Positions 1 to 8,649 of a DNA stretch of 64,000 nucleotides are shown piece by piece; within the stretch, counting starts at the first letter, position 1, and every line of letters begins with the position of its first letter. The position numbers and the translations under genes were made by a program. This stretch comes from Acidisphaera sp. S103. Lineage in GTDB: Bacteria; Pseudomonadota; Alphaproteobacteria; Acetobacterales; Acetobacteraceae. The notes under the pieces are model-generated. The model was not told the DNA's origin, made no database searches, and worked only from the letters and a program-made list of their open reading frames with translations. Location: NCBI RefSeq assembly GCF_009765975.1, contig NZ_LMUJ01000059.1, positions 57,612 to 121,611 on the forward strand. The letters run 5' to 3'.

Positions 1-1692
1 AACATCACGGTGACGCCATCCACGCCGCCGGGTACCGCCGATTTCCTGCTGACCGACCTGTCCCCGCTGGAAGTGGATGGTCAGATTTCGGTGCCATCCG
101 GAAATATCTTCCTGTCGTCGGCGGACCCGGGCGGCATCACGGTCTTCGGTCCGATCAACGCATCCGGCCGGGTCGGGCTGCAGGCGGACTCGGTGAATCT
201 TGAGGCCAGCATTACCGCGGGGGTCTTCGAGCTGGCGCCCTTCACTCAAGGCGGGACGCTGACCCTGGGGACGTTCGTGGAAACCGGCTTGGCCCTCGAC
301 TCGCTGACAGTGGGTGAGGGTTCCTCCATTCAGGCGGGGCTTCTCCGTTTCGGTGCGGTAACACTGCCGGGCTCGGCCGCGCCCACCACCACGGCCGGCT
401 CGATCGTCGTGGCCGGCACATTCGACGTCCTTGGTACGAACCTGGAACTCGACGCCACCGGCGGGATCAGCGAGACAGGGGGGGCTTTGCTCAATGTCGG
501 AACACTCACCGGCACCGGCGGCGCCTGGACGCTGACCGACCCCGGCAACACGATCAATGTTCTGGGCAACATCACCGCCAGCAGCTTTGTCCTGAATGAC
601 ACCGTGCCGCTTGGCGTAAATGGCACCCTTTCGGGCGGATCGAACGCCACGATCACCGATACCGCGGACCTGTCGGTCGGCGGCACGATCACCGCGGCGG
701 CGGTGGGCCTGACGGCCACCAACCTGGCGATCGCCGGTCTGGTCAGCGCCACGACGGCAAACCTGGTCGCCACGACAGGGTCCATCGTCGAAACCGGTTC
801 GTTGGTTGTCGGCACGCTGACCGGCACGGCAGCGGCCACGGCCAACCTGAACGGAGCCGGTCCGTCGGCCAACCAAATCACGACGCTGCAAAATTTCAGC
901 GCGGCAGACCTGACACTACGCAACGGCACCGATCTATCGATCGCGGGCTCGTTGACAGCATCGAACATCACCTTGCTCGCGCCAACCAGTCAGATTTCCC
1001 TTCAGGACGGCGCGACCATCGTGACCGGGGGGACCGCTCGGCCGGCGGGACCGATTACGGTGTCGTTGGAACCCGCGAATGGCGGACCCGGCACATTCAT
1101 CCAGGCCGCTGGCTTTACCCAGGTCGGCAGCAGTTCAATCCTTGGTATCGACGGTCCGGCCACGCTTCAGGTCAGCGTCACCGGCAATATCCAATTTGAC
1201 CCGCCGCTCGGGCTGACGGGGAACACCACCTGGCTCATCCTGAATCTGACGAACGGAACCGCGGCCGGCAACGTGTTCGTCAACGCGCTGGACCTCAGCT
1301 ACACGCAGCCCGGCGCAGCCACACTTTTGGGCAGTGTCGCGGGCAACGCCACCAAAACCGCGGCGATGCTTGCCTCCATCCAGCCGGCGGTCAACAACAA
1401 CTACACACTCAATGGCTGCATCATCGGCGCCACCATATGCCAGCCGATCGTGGTGCCGCCGCCGATCGTGGTGCCGCCACCGATCGTGACACCGCCGCAG
1501 CAGCAGAAACCATCTCTTTCGCTCTACACATCGGTTCTCGGCTCGCTCTACTCGTTCTTGCCCGGCACACCCGCGCCGCTGGTCGCCCTGCCCAACTTCA
1601 AGCTGGTCGCACTGCCGGTTCTGCCGGCCCCGCCCGGCCAACTGACCGACCCCGATGTCGTACCGCCCAACATCTCGTATCAGGACTATTGA
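1..1692 (+). CDS. Large repetitive secreted adhesin (filamentous-haemagglutinin-like), C-terminal part
   Basis: The frame is open from base 1, so the start lies upstream. The visible ~560 residues are rich in G, T, N, A and S, with recurring short strands such as TANLVATTGSIVETGSL, the pattern of a right-handed beta-helix exoprotein secreted by two-partner secretion. A proline-rich linker of VVPPPI units (about residues 480-500) precedes a ~60-residue tail ending PPNISYQDY. No autotransporter barrel is present, so export would need a separate TpsB protein not seen here. A lipoprotein gene follows after 2 bp, suggesting one transcript. The family call rests on composition and repeats, not on a diagnostic motif. 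Confidence 0.7.
   Translation, partial: NITVTPSTPPGTADFLLTDLSPLEVDGQISVPSGNIFLSSADPGGITVFGPINASGRVGLQADSVNLEASITAGVFELAPFTQGGTLTLGTFVETGLALDSLTVGEGSSIQAGLLRFGAVTLPGSAAPTTTAGSIVVAGTFDVLGTNLELDATGGISETGGALLNVGTLTGTGGAWTLTDPGNTINVLGNITASSFVLNDTVPLGVNGTLSGGSNATITDTADLSVGGTITAAAVGLTATNLAIAGLVSATTANLVATTGSIVETGSLVVGTLTGTAAATANLNGAGPSANQITTLQNFSAADLTLRNGTDLSIAGSLTASNITLLAPTSQISLQDGATIVTGGTARPAGPITVSLEPANGGPGTFIQAAGFTQVGSSSILGIDGPATLQVSVTGNIQFDPPLGLTGNTTWLILNLTNGTAAGNVFVNALDLSYTQPGAATLLGSVAGNATKTAAMLASIQPAVNNNYTLNGCIIGATICQPIVVPPPIVVPPPIVTPPQQQKPSLSLYTSVLGSLYSFLPGTPAPLVALPNFKLVALPVLPAPPGQLTDPDVVPPNISYQDY
1444..1497 (+). repeat. Three tandem 18-bp units encoding a PIVVPP linker
   Basis: Three head-to-tail copies of an 18-bp unit beginning ccgatcgtggtgccgcc, the last slightly diverged, encode the proline-rich hinge of the adhesin. 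Units are multiples of 3, so copy-number change would keep the frame and only alter linker length. Confidence 0.85.
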
Positions 1693-1694
1693 CC

Positions 1695-4600
1695 ATGCGC
1701 TCGAAGTCCGGGACCTGGCGGCACGTCCGCGAATTGCTTTCCGCGCTGGCGTTACCCCAGTTGGCTCTATTCTGCGTGGCCCTGTGCGTCGTGGCCGCGT
1801 GCGAGGGACCGCCACCAAGCGCCTATATCGGCGGCGCTCCCTCGGGGCGGGCGACGAGTCTTGGAACCGACGCCGGCGGCGATGCGTGCAATCTGCTGCC
1901 GTCAGGCGTTGCCAACTCCGCCGACATTTATTGTGGCACCTGGCAGGCGCCGGCAGCGCACGTACGCGTCGCCGGGTCGGGCGACCCGGCGTCTTTGCGT
2001 GCCCTCGCGACCACCGGACCCTGGCGTGAGACGTTGGACCTTCGTTACGCGTGCGATGCCCCGGTACCGACCACGATCCTGGGTGGTGAACCCGCGCTGG
2101 TGATGCAATGCACCCGCCGCGTTGGCGGTTGGCCGCAGATCGCGCTTGCCGCGGCGATTAACGGCAAGGCCTATCTGGCCGACGGCATCCTGCCGATATT
2201 GCCGGTGATGGAGCGTGCGATCGGTGTGCAGTCCGGACGCGTGACGGGCAATGTCACCTCACTGCAACGGTCTGCAATGGATGCGTTGCTCACCCGGCAA
2301 CTTGCCGCCCATGCCTTCAGTGCCAGCGATGTCGGCGATTACGAGAAGCTGATGGCCCTGGGCGCGCGGAACAATCTGGCCGAGAATTTCGCAGCCGCCG
2401 AAACCGCATACCGAGCGGCCTTGGCTTTGCAGCAGAAGGCGCTTGGCGACGCCAATCCAGACACGGTCGATGCAATGATGAGCCTGGCGCTGCAGCTCTC
2501 CGACCAGCAGCGCTTCGCCGAGGCCGATGCATTGTTTCGGCGTGCAGAGCCGCTCGTATCGAGGGCCACCGACAAGGCCGCCCCGGCCCGCCTGTGGCAC
2601 TATGAGGCACTGAACGACCTCAACCAAGGTCGGAACGCGCAAGCATTGACGCTGTTGGATCGAGCGGATGTGGGATACGCATCTCTGGTCCCGGCCGGCA
2701 GTCTCAGCGGCGCATCCAGCCCCGCGGCGGGCTTCGCCAGTAACGAGACCCAGGCGCAGGCTGTCGCGCCCGTGACCGATGCGCAACTGATGGTGGACCC
2801 CACCGCCCAATCCTCGTTGATGGGACTGATCGAGGTTCGCCGCTACAAGGCGATCGTCCTGCGTCTCCTCGGGCGTCCAGCCGAGGGTCAAGCTGCGATA
2901 GACTCGGCTGAAACACTGGCCAGAACGAACAGTTTGCTTGTCCCGTTGGTGGCCGCCCGGCTGATCCGCACCGCGGGCAATATCGATGCGGCGTCTGGCG
3001 AAACAGGTGCGACCGCGGCGTTGGCGCGATCGCAGCAGAATTTTTCCGATGTACTCCCACAGACAAGGCCGGTCGCCGAGACAGCACTGTTGCAGGCTCG
3101 GGAGTACGCCGCGCACGGCGACACCGACAGGGCAATCGCCCTGTGTCGTGGCGCGGCGACGCTGCTGCGGGAACTCCGGTCTGGTACCGACTCGGCCTTA
3201 CTCGAACCGTGCCTCGCATCCTATGCGCTGGCCGCCAACAAAGATCCGGCGGCGCAGCAGGGTTTGCTGCGGGACATGTTCGAGACCGCTGAACTGGCGC
3301 AGGGCAGCATCACCAGCCGCGAAATTGGCGAGGCCGCGGCCAGGTTGGCCGCAAATGCGCGGGATCCCAAGGTTGCTGCGGCTATTCGCCGGCGCCAGGA
3401 CGCCGCTGACAAATTGACCGGGCTGAATCGCCAGCGCGATGATCTCGCGCATCGCAATTCGCCGGATGCCGCGCCTCCCGCGGCAAGCGCCATCCCGCCG
3501 GCGGACCTCGACAAGGCAATCGCCTCGGCACAGGCCGATCTGGCAGACGCCGACGCGGCGTTGCAGGCAGCGGCGCCGAACTATGGCCAGTTGGTCCAGG
3601 AGGTCGTTCCGGCGAGCGACGTGCTGAAGTTCCTGCGGCCGGATGAGGCGTTCGCCGCCATCGTGCTCACCCACGACGGCGGCTGGACGTTCTTGCTACG
3701 CAACGGCCAGATCACCGCGGCGCCGATCCACGCTGATGCGGCTGCCATCACCGCCCTGGTTGTCCGCCTGCGCGCCAGTATCGAGGAGACCAGCGCGGGG
3801 GTGCCCGTGTTCGATATCGCGACCGCGCAGAAGATCTACGACGACACGTTGCGTTCGGTGGCGCCGGAGCTCGCGGGCACCAAGAGTTTGGTGGTGGCTC
3901 CATCAGGCGCCCTGCTGTCCTTGCCGTTTGGCGTGCTTCTGACCGGCCCCGCCGACCCGTCCAACCTCGCGGCGGCGCCATGGTTGATCCGGCAAGTGGC
4001 CGTCGCCCATGTGCCGTCCGCAGCCAATTTCGTCGCGCTACGCAAGGCTGGCGTGTCTCACGCGCCGAGGGCGTGGTTCGGCTTCGGCAACTTCCATCCC
4101 GTGACCTTGCGGCAGGCCGAAGCCACATTCCCGACCGCCGCTTGCCATGACAGCGCGGCGCTGTTCGCCTCATTGCCGCCGTTGCCCTCGGCACAGCGCG
4201 AACTCGACGCAGCGCGGGCGATCGTCGGCGGCAACGCGTCGGACCAGCTTATCGGTTCGGCATTCACCGCCGCCGCCGTGCAGCGCACCGATCTGAAACG
4301 GTACCGCATCCTGCACTTTGCCACCCACGCCCTGCTACCCGCCGAACTGCGCTGCCAGGATGAGCCGGCGATCGTGACGTCTGCGCCGACGGGTGCGGTG
4401 AACGCCACGGGTGCGCTTCTGACCACCAGCGACATCGTCAGCCTAAATCTGGATGCCGATCTGGTGATCCTGTCGGCCTGTAACTCCGGTGGGCCGGGCG
4501 GATCAACCGCCGGTGAGAGCCTGTCCGGTTTGGCTCGGGCGTTCTTCTATGCCGGAGCCCGCGCCTTGCTGGTGACACACTGGTCGGTGAACGACCAGGC

Positions 4601-4832
4601 GGCGGCTTACCTTGTGGTGGACACGTTGCATCGGCTGCAAACGGCGCCACAAGCCGGTCTGGCCGTGGCGCTGCAACAGTCTGAACTGAGTATGCTGAAC
4701 GCCGCCGGCCACGGTATGCCCGCCGCCATTGCACATCCGTTCTTCTGGGCGCCGTTCGCGGTCACCGGCGACGCGGGTGCCCGGCTGCAGACCGCCACGC
4801 AGAAAAATCCGGAGAGCCCGTTTCCTGGTTGA
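1695..4832 (+). CDS. TPR-CHAT domain lipoprotein (caspase-like fold)
   Basis: Predicted 1045 aa. I chose the ATG at 1695, just after the adhesin stop, because it gives a clear lipoprotein signal (hydrophobic LALFCVALCVV, lipobox VAAC). TPR-like helices follow at about residues 215-330, e.g. AETAYRAALALQQKALG, then a helical middle region. The C-terminal ~350 residues are a CHAT domain with the paired motifs RILHFATHALL (His) and LVILSACNSGG (Cys), the caspase-like dyad. CHAT proteins are peptidases or scaffolds. Placement behind a TPS adhesin recalls adhesin-associated TPR-CHAT genes in other bacteria; a role in adhesin processing or surface control is inference. An alternative upstream start would overlap the adhesin and lose the signal peptide. 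Confidence 0.85.
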   Translation: MRSKSGTWRHVRELLSALALPQLALFCVALCVVAACEGPPPSAYIGGAPSGRATSLGTDAGGDACNLLPSGVANSADIYCGTWQAPAAHVRVAGSGDPASLRALATTGPWRETLDLRYACDAPVPTTILGGEPALVMQCTRRVGGWPQIALAAAINGKAYLADGILPILPVMERAIGVQSGRVTGNVTSLQRSAMDALLTRQLAAHAFSASDVGDYEKLMALGARNNLAENFAAAETAYRAALALQQKALGDANPDTVDAMMSLALQLSDQQRFAEADALFRRAEPLVSRATDKAAPARLWHYEALNDLNQGRNAQALTLLDRADVGYASLVPAGSLSGASSPAAGFASNETQAQAVAPVTDAQLMVDPTAQSSLMGLIEVRRYKAIVLRLLGRPAEGQAAIDSAETLARTNSLLVPLVAARLIRTAGNIDAASGETGATAALARSQQNFSDVLPQTRPVAETALLQAREYAAHGDTDRAIALCRGAATLLRELRSGTDSALLEPCLASYALAANKDPAAQQGLLRDMFETAELAQGSITSREIGEAAARLAANARDPKVAAAIRRRQDAADKLTGLNRQRDDLAHRNSPDAAPPAASAIPPADLDKAIASAQADLADADAALQAAAPNYGQLVQEVVPASDVLKFLRPDEAFAAIVLTHDGGWTFLLRNGQITAAPIHADAAAITALVVRLRASIEETSAGVPVFDIATAQKIYDDTLRSVAPELAGTKSLVVAPSGALLSLPFGVLLTGPADPSNLAAAPWLIRQVAVAHVPSAANFVALRKAGVSHAPRAWFGFGNFHPVTLRQAEATFPTAACHDSAALFASLPPLPSAQRELDAARAIVGGNASDQLIGSAFTAAAVQRTDLKRYRILHFATHALLPAELRCQDEPAIVTSAPTGAVNATGALLTTSDIVSLNLDADLVILSACNSGGPGGSTAGESLSGLARAFFYAGARALLVTHWSVNDQAAAYLVVDTLHRLQTAPQAGLAVALQQSELSMLNAAGHGMPAAIAHPFFWAPFAVTGDAGARLQTATQKNPESPFPG

Positions 4833-4861
4833 ATCCAGACCGTAGGAAAGACGCGGCCGGA

Positions 4862-5010
4862 GGCATCATGGCCTCCACGGATACACTCCGGCGCCGCGCG
4901 GGACGACGCAATGGACGGGGTCGTGTTCGTCGGCCTCCCGCAACGCCGCGTTCAGTTCGCGCAGCAGCTTGCCGCTGAGGGCGTTCCGCCACGCCCAGGG
5001 CAAGTGTTAC
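4862..5010 (-). pseudogene. Remnant of an enoyl-CoA hydratase/isomerase N-terminus
   Basis: On the minus strand about 45 codons read NALSGKLLRELNAALREAD and then EHDPVHCVVPRGAG, closely resembling the N-terminal strand-helix of crotonase-family proteins (consensus NAL...L...L..AL..A..D..V..VVL.G.G). The preceding beta strand (VTLALGVAER) is in another frame, no start exists, and the rest of the ~260-aa family is missing. It is a degraded fragment filling the 218-bp gap between the CHAT gene and the kinase gene. Confidence 0.55.
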
Positions 5011-5050
5011 GGCTTCCCGACTGCCCGAAACCACGCTACTCCCGCGTTAC

Positions 5051-5614
5051 ATGCCCCGGATCCATATCCTGGGAGCCTCTGGCTCCGGCACATCGACGCT
5101 TGGTACCGCCCTCGCCCGGCGGCTGCGTGTGCCGCATACGGATGCCGACAGTCTTTACTGGATGCCGACCGATCCGCCTTACACCACGCCTCGGGCGGCG
5201 GCTGACCGGCAGGCGCTGTTGCTGCGCACGCTTCCTGTCGACGGGCGCTGGGTGTTTTCCGGCGCGGCGACCAAGTGGGCAGCACCGTTGGAGGCGCATT
5301 ACGACCTGGTGGTGTTCCTGCGGCTCGATCCGGCGCTGCGCATGGTTCGGTTGCGGCGGCGGGAAGCGGCTCGGTTTGGCGACCGGATCCTGCCGGGTGG
5401 CGATATGGCGGCGATCAGCGCGTCATTCTTTGCGTGGGCGGATGCTTACGATACCGCCGGGTCGTCGCGGCGCGGTCTGGTGACGCACGAGGCGTGGCTG
5501 GCCGATCAGCCCGCGCCGGTGCTGCGGCTGGATTCCGTTGCGCAGGTGGATGAGCTTGTCGATTCGGTGGTGGCCGCGATCGGATGCTTGGCGTCAAGCG
5601 GCGGTGGTGGTTGA
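5051..5614 (+). CDS. P-loop nucleoside/adenylate kinase-like ATPase
   Basis: 187 aa. A Walker A motif, GASGSGTST, sits at residues 9-17, followed by helix LGTALARRLRVPHTDADSLYW, where the D-D pair resembles the substrate site of adenylate- and shikimate-kinase-like proteins. VVFLRLD forms the Walker B-type strand and MVRLRRREAARFG a lid-like Arg-rich segment. Such proteins are often annotated as AAA family ATPase or DNA topology modulator FlaR-like kinases. The substrate is unknown. The flavin monooxygenase gene starts 24 bp downstream on the same strand, so co-transcription is likely. Confidence 0.75.
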   Translation: MPRIHILGASGSGTSTLGTALARRLRVPHTDADSLYWMPTDPPYTTPRAAADRQALLLRTLPVDGRWVFSGAATKWAAPLEAHYDLVVFLRLDPALRMVRLRRREAARFGDRILPGGDMAAISASFFAWADAYDTAGSSRRGLVTHEAWLADQPAPVLRLDSVAQVDELVDSVVAAIGCLASSGGGG

Positions 5615-5638
5615 ACGGCGGAAAGCAGGGGGAAACCA

Positions 5639-6826
5639 ATGGCTGACATTCTGATCGCCGGGGCAGGCCTGGGTGGGTTGACCGCCGCGCTGGCGCTGAT
5701 CCAGCGTGGTCATCGGGTGCGGGTGTTCGAGCAGGCCAACGAATTGCGGGAAGTCGGCGCCGGCGTGCAGCTTGGCGCCAATGGGACTCGCGTCCTGATC
5801 GCTTTGGGGCTGGAGGCGGCGATGCAGCAGGTTGTTTGCGCCGCTACCAGCAAGGAAATGCGTCTCGGAACAACCGGCCAAAGCTGGCGGACATTCGACC
5901 TCGGGGAAACCTCGGTCGAGCGGTTCGGCGCGCCGTACTGGATGGTGCATCGGGGCGATTTCCACAAAGTGCTGCTGGATGCGGTTCGGGCCGCCAGCCC
6001 TGAGGCGGTCCGAGCAGGGAATGGCTGCGTGGGGTTCTCGCAGGCCGAGGATGCAGTGACCCTGCATTTGGCCAGCGGTGAGGCAGTCTCCGGCGATCTG
6101 CTGATCGGCGCGGACGGTGTTCACTCCCGCGTGCGCCAGCAGATGTTCGGCCCCGGCGCCGCGCGGTTCACCGGTATCATGGCGTGGCGCGGGCTGGTGC
6201 CGATGGAGCGCCTGCCGCCGCATCAGCGCCGGCTGGTCGGCGCCAACTGGATGGGGGTGGGCGGCCATGTCGTCACCTATCCGCTGCGGCGCGGCGAGAT
6301 TCTGAACTTTGTCGGCGTGGTGGAACGCGACGACTGGCGAGTGGAATCGTGGAACGAGCCAGGCAGCCGTGAGGAATGCCTGCGCGACCTGGCGAACTGG
6401 CATGAGGATGTGAAGACGATCATCCGCAATATCGATACCCCCTACAAATGGGCACTGCTGGGGCGGGAACCGCTGAATCATTACGCTCAGGGACGGGCCT
6501 GCGTCATGGGCGACGCGGCGCATCCGACGCTGCCGTTCCTGGCGCAGGGGGCCAACATGGCGCTGGAGGACGCAGTGGTGATCGCGCGTTGCCTGGACCT
6601 GTGCGACAGCCCGGCAAAGGCGTTGCGCCGGTATGAGAATGCTCGGTTGCAGCGCACGGCGGCGATCGTGCGCGGGTCGTCGGACAATACCAAGCGGTTC
6701 CATAATCCGGCGCTGGGGAATGCCGAGGGGGCCGCGGCGTATGTGGAGCGGGAGTTCCAGCCGGAGAAGGTCCGGCAGCGTTACGACTGGCTGTACGAGT
6801 ATGATGCGCTGACGGTGGCGCTGTAG
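5639..6826 (+). CDS. FAD-dependent aromatic monooxygenase (salicylate / 3-hydroxybenzoate 6-hydroxylase type)
   Basis: 395 aa, typical for group A flavoprotein hydroxylases. The N-terminal dinucleotide-binding motif is GAGLGGLTAALALIQRG with a glutamate-ended second strand (VRVFEQ). A DG motif lies in LIGADGVHSRVR and the second FAD motif in GDAAHPTLPFLAQGANMALE. These support NAD(P)H-dependent hydroxylation of a phenolic or related substrate. A good ribosome site (AGGGGGAAACCA) precedes the ATG. The substrate cannot be read from sequence; 3-hydroxybenzoate or salicylate is a family-based guess. The MFS organic-acid transporter nearby might supply a substrate. Confidence 0.88.
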   Translation: MADILIAGAGLGGLTAALALIQRGHRVRVFEQANELREVGAGVQLGANGTRVLIALGLEAAMQQVVCAATSKEMRLGTTGQSWRTFDLGETSVERFGAPYWMVHRGDFHKVLLDAVRAASPEAVRAGNGCVGFSQAEDAVTLHLASGEAVSGDLLIGADGVHSRVRQQMFGPGAARFTGIMAWRGLVPMERLPPHQRRLVGANWMGVGGHVVTYPLRRGEILNFVGVVERDDWRVESWNEPGSREECLRDLANWHEDVKTIIRNIDTPYKWALLGREPLNHYAQGRACVMGDAAHPTLPFLAQGANMALEDAVVIARCLDLCDSPAKALRRYENARLQRTAAIVRGSSDNTKRFHNPALGNAEGAAAYVEREFQPEKVRQRYDWLYEYDALTVAL

Positions 6827-6828
6827 GT

Positions 6829-7020
6829 TTATTCCGTCATCGGTTCGCAGAGGGGTTTGATCGGTTCCCCGGCCAGTATCTTGCGCAAGAAGGGGACGGA
6901 GTCCTTCAGCGATGCGTTCATCGTCTCGCCCTGGGCGAGGCCGGCATACAGGCACGCGGTACCAAAGTAGGCCTCGACGGGATCGGGCCGATCATCGCGA
7001 GGAAGCGAGCGTTCATGGCC
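6829..7020 (-). pseudogene. Unidentified 3' gene remnant in an otherwise empty 368-bp gap
   Basis: Between the monooxygenase and the MFS gene, a 63-codon minus-strand frame without a start reads like protein (YFGTACLYAGLAQGETMN, then FLRKILAGEPIKPLCEPMTE before the stop). It has good codon usage and looks like the tail of a gene whose upstream part is gone. I do not recognise the family. The rest of the gap, to 7194, shows no coding signal. Confidence 0.3.
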
Positions 7021-7194
7021 TCACCACACGATTTGTAAAAAATGCCCGTTAGGGGATCCGGCCGCAGCGTGTGCCCAACCCGGGTTACATCTTTCGATTG
7101 TTCCGCCTATGAGCAATCAAAGCCAAATTCCGACGCGCCATCCAAAGGTTCCACAAATCCTTCGATGACCCATTGGTCGGCACAGCATGCGCCT

Positions 7195-8397
7195 TCAAAC
7201 CGCCGCCGAAACTGCCACCGTCGGCACGCGGTGCGCACGGACGGTCATCGCGATCAACGCCGCGGCAACGCCAATCGCAGACGACGCGACATACAGCCAT
7301 CCGTATCCGCGGAAATGGTCGAACAGCCACCCACCCACCGGCGCACCAAGCGCCATGCCCAGCGTCGAGATCATGGCGACAACACCGAAAACGCTGCCCA
7401 TGATTGCCGCTGGAAAATACTCCCGCACCAGGATCGCGTACAGCGGCATCGCCCCGCCGTATGAAAAGCCGAACAACATAGACACAGCGTAAAGCGTGCT
7501 CAGGTCGCGGGCCGGCAAGTAGAGTGCGATCGCCACGGCCTGCAGCGCGAGGCACGCGACCAGGGTGTGTTTCGCCCCCATGCGGTCAGCCAGCAGGCCG
7601 CAGACGATGCGGCCGGACAGCGCCGCGAGGCCGGCTGCTCCGAGAACCGTTGCTGCTGTCAGCGGCGCCACCCCGCACTCAGCCGCATAGGAAACCATAT
7701 GGAAGATCGGTCCGGAATGGGCGGCACAGCAGGCGAAATTTGCCAGTGCCAGGCTCCAGAACACCGGTGTCCTCAGCGCCTGTGCCAACGTCATGTCGGT
7801 CCGTTCCGCCACAATGGCGGTCGTGGTTTCACCAATAACCACAGGGCGCAGTAGCAGTGCGGCCGGCACGATGACCGCCCAGGCCATGAGGCCCAACGCA
7901 CACATGGCAAAGCGCCAATCATGCGTGACGATCAGCCATCGGGCGAACGGCGCGATCAGCGTTGTGCCCAGCGCCAGACCGGCCGAGACCAGGGAGACAG
8001 CCAAGCTGCGATGGCGGGTGAACCAGCTTGCGGTGGCAGCGGTCAGCGGAACGTATACCGCCCCTACAGCGAGGCCGGCGACCATGCCGTAAGCCGCCAA
8101 AAACCAAGGAAGGCTTTGGGCCTGGCTCGCCAGCACGAGGCCAAGGCCTTGCAATAGTCCACCGAACAGGACGACGACCCGAGCGCCGTACCGATCGTAT
8201 AGTCGGCCCCAGAGAAACCCGCCGATACCCATCGAAAGGAAGGCGAGGGTCGAACCGGTCGAAATTTCCGCGCGTGACCAGCCAAGGGAGTCGGCCATCG
8301 GCAGCAGGAAAACGCCGAACGACATCAGGCCGCCCATCCCGACGCAGCCGACGACCACGCCCACGGCGACAATCACCCAGCCATAATACAGTTTCAT
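7195..8397 (-). CDS. MFS transporter, monocarboxylate / oxalate-formate antiporter-like
   Basis: 400 aa with about 12 hydrophobic segments. The N-terminus YYGWVIVAVGVVVGCVGMG and the segment SFGVFLLPMADSLGWSRAEI are characteristic of OFA/monocarboxylate-type major facilitator proteins. The loop GRLYDRYGARVVVLFG matches the MFS loop 2-3 signature (GxLxDRxGxR). It probably moves small organic acids across the inner membrane. A purine-rich ribosome site (AAGGGAAG) precedes the ATG. It is transcribed convergently with the monooxygenase gene. Substrate unknown. Confidence 0.85.
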   Translation of the reverse strand: MKLYYGWVIVAVGVVVGCVGMGGLMSFGVFLLPMADSLGWSRAEISTGSTLAFLSMGIGGFLWGRLYDRYGARVVVLFGGLLQGLGLVLASQAQSLPWFLAAYGMVAGLAVGAVYVPLTAATASWFTRHRSLAVSLVSAGLALGTTLIAPFARWLIVTHDWRFAMCALGLMAWAVIVPAALLLRPVVIGETTTAIVAERTDMTLAQALRTPVFWSLALANFACCAAHSGPIFHMVSYAAECGVAPLTAATVLGAAGLAALSGRIVCGLLADRMGAKHTLVACLALQAVAIALYLPARDLSTLYAVSMLFGFSYGGAMPLYAILVREYFPAAIMGSVFGVVAMISTLGMALGAPVGGWLFDHFRGYGWLYVASSAIGVAAALIAMTVRAHRVPTVAVSAAV

Positions 8398-8649
8398 CTT
8401 GGACTTCCCTTGGTCGGTGACCGACAGCTTAACGCAAATCCGGAATTAACTCGATAGAAGTGGCCTGGATCAAAGACCGGCGCCCGGCATCTCCGACTCG
8501 ATCTTGCCGATTGCCTGGCATGACTGAAAGGCGCGGATCTCTTGCAAAGGTATACCTTCGGTAAGGCGAAAGAATACTAAGCTGCGGATTGTGTTTCGTC
8601 GTCTTCTTATGATTTACCCCCCTGAATCATCGCACCGCCAGTCATGCAA

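Noticed and set aside
1444-1497. CRISPR-like short repeats
   Set aside because: The units are contiguous, have no spacers and encode a proline linker. No CRISPR array or cas gene was seen anywhere in the window.
1437-1694. Upstream extension of the CHAT gene
   Set aside because: It overlaps the adhesin C-terminus and would bury the lipoprotein signal; ATG 1695 is the better start.
5594-6955. 453-codon minus-strand frame over the monooxygenase
   Set aside because: It is the shadow of a recognisable FAD enzyme and shows no protein-like pattern of its own.
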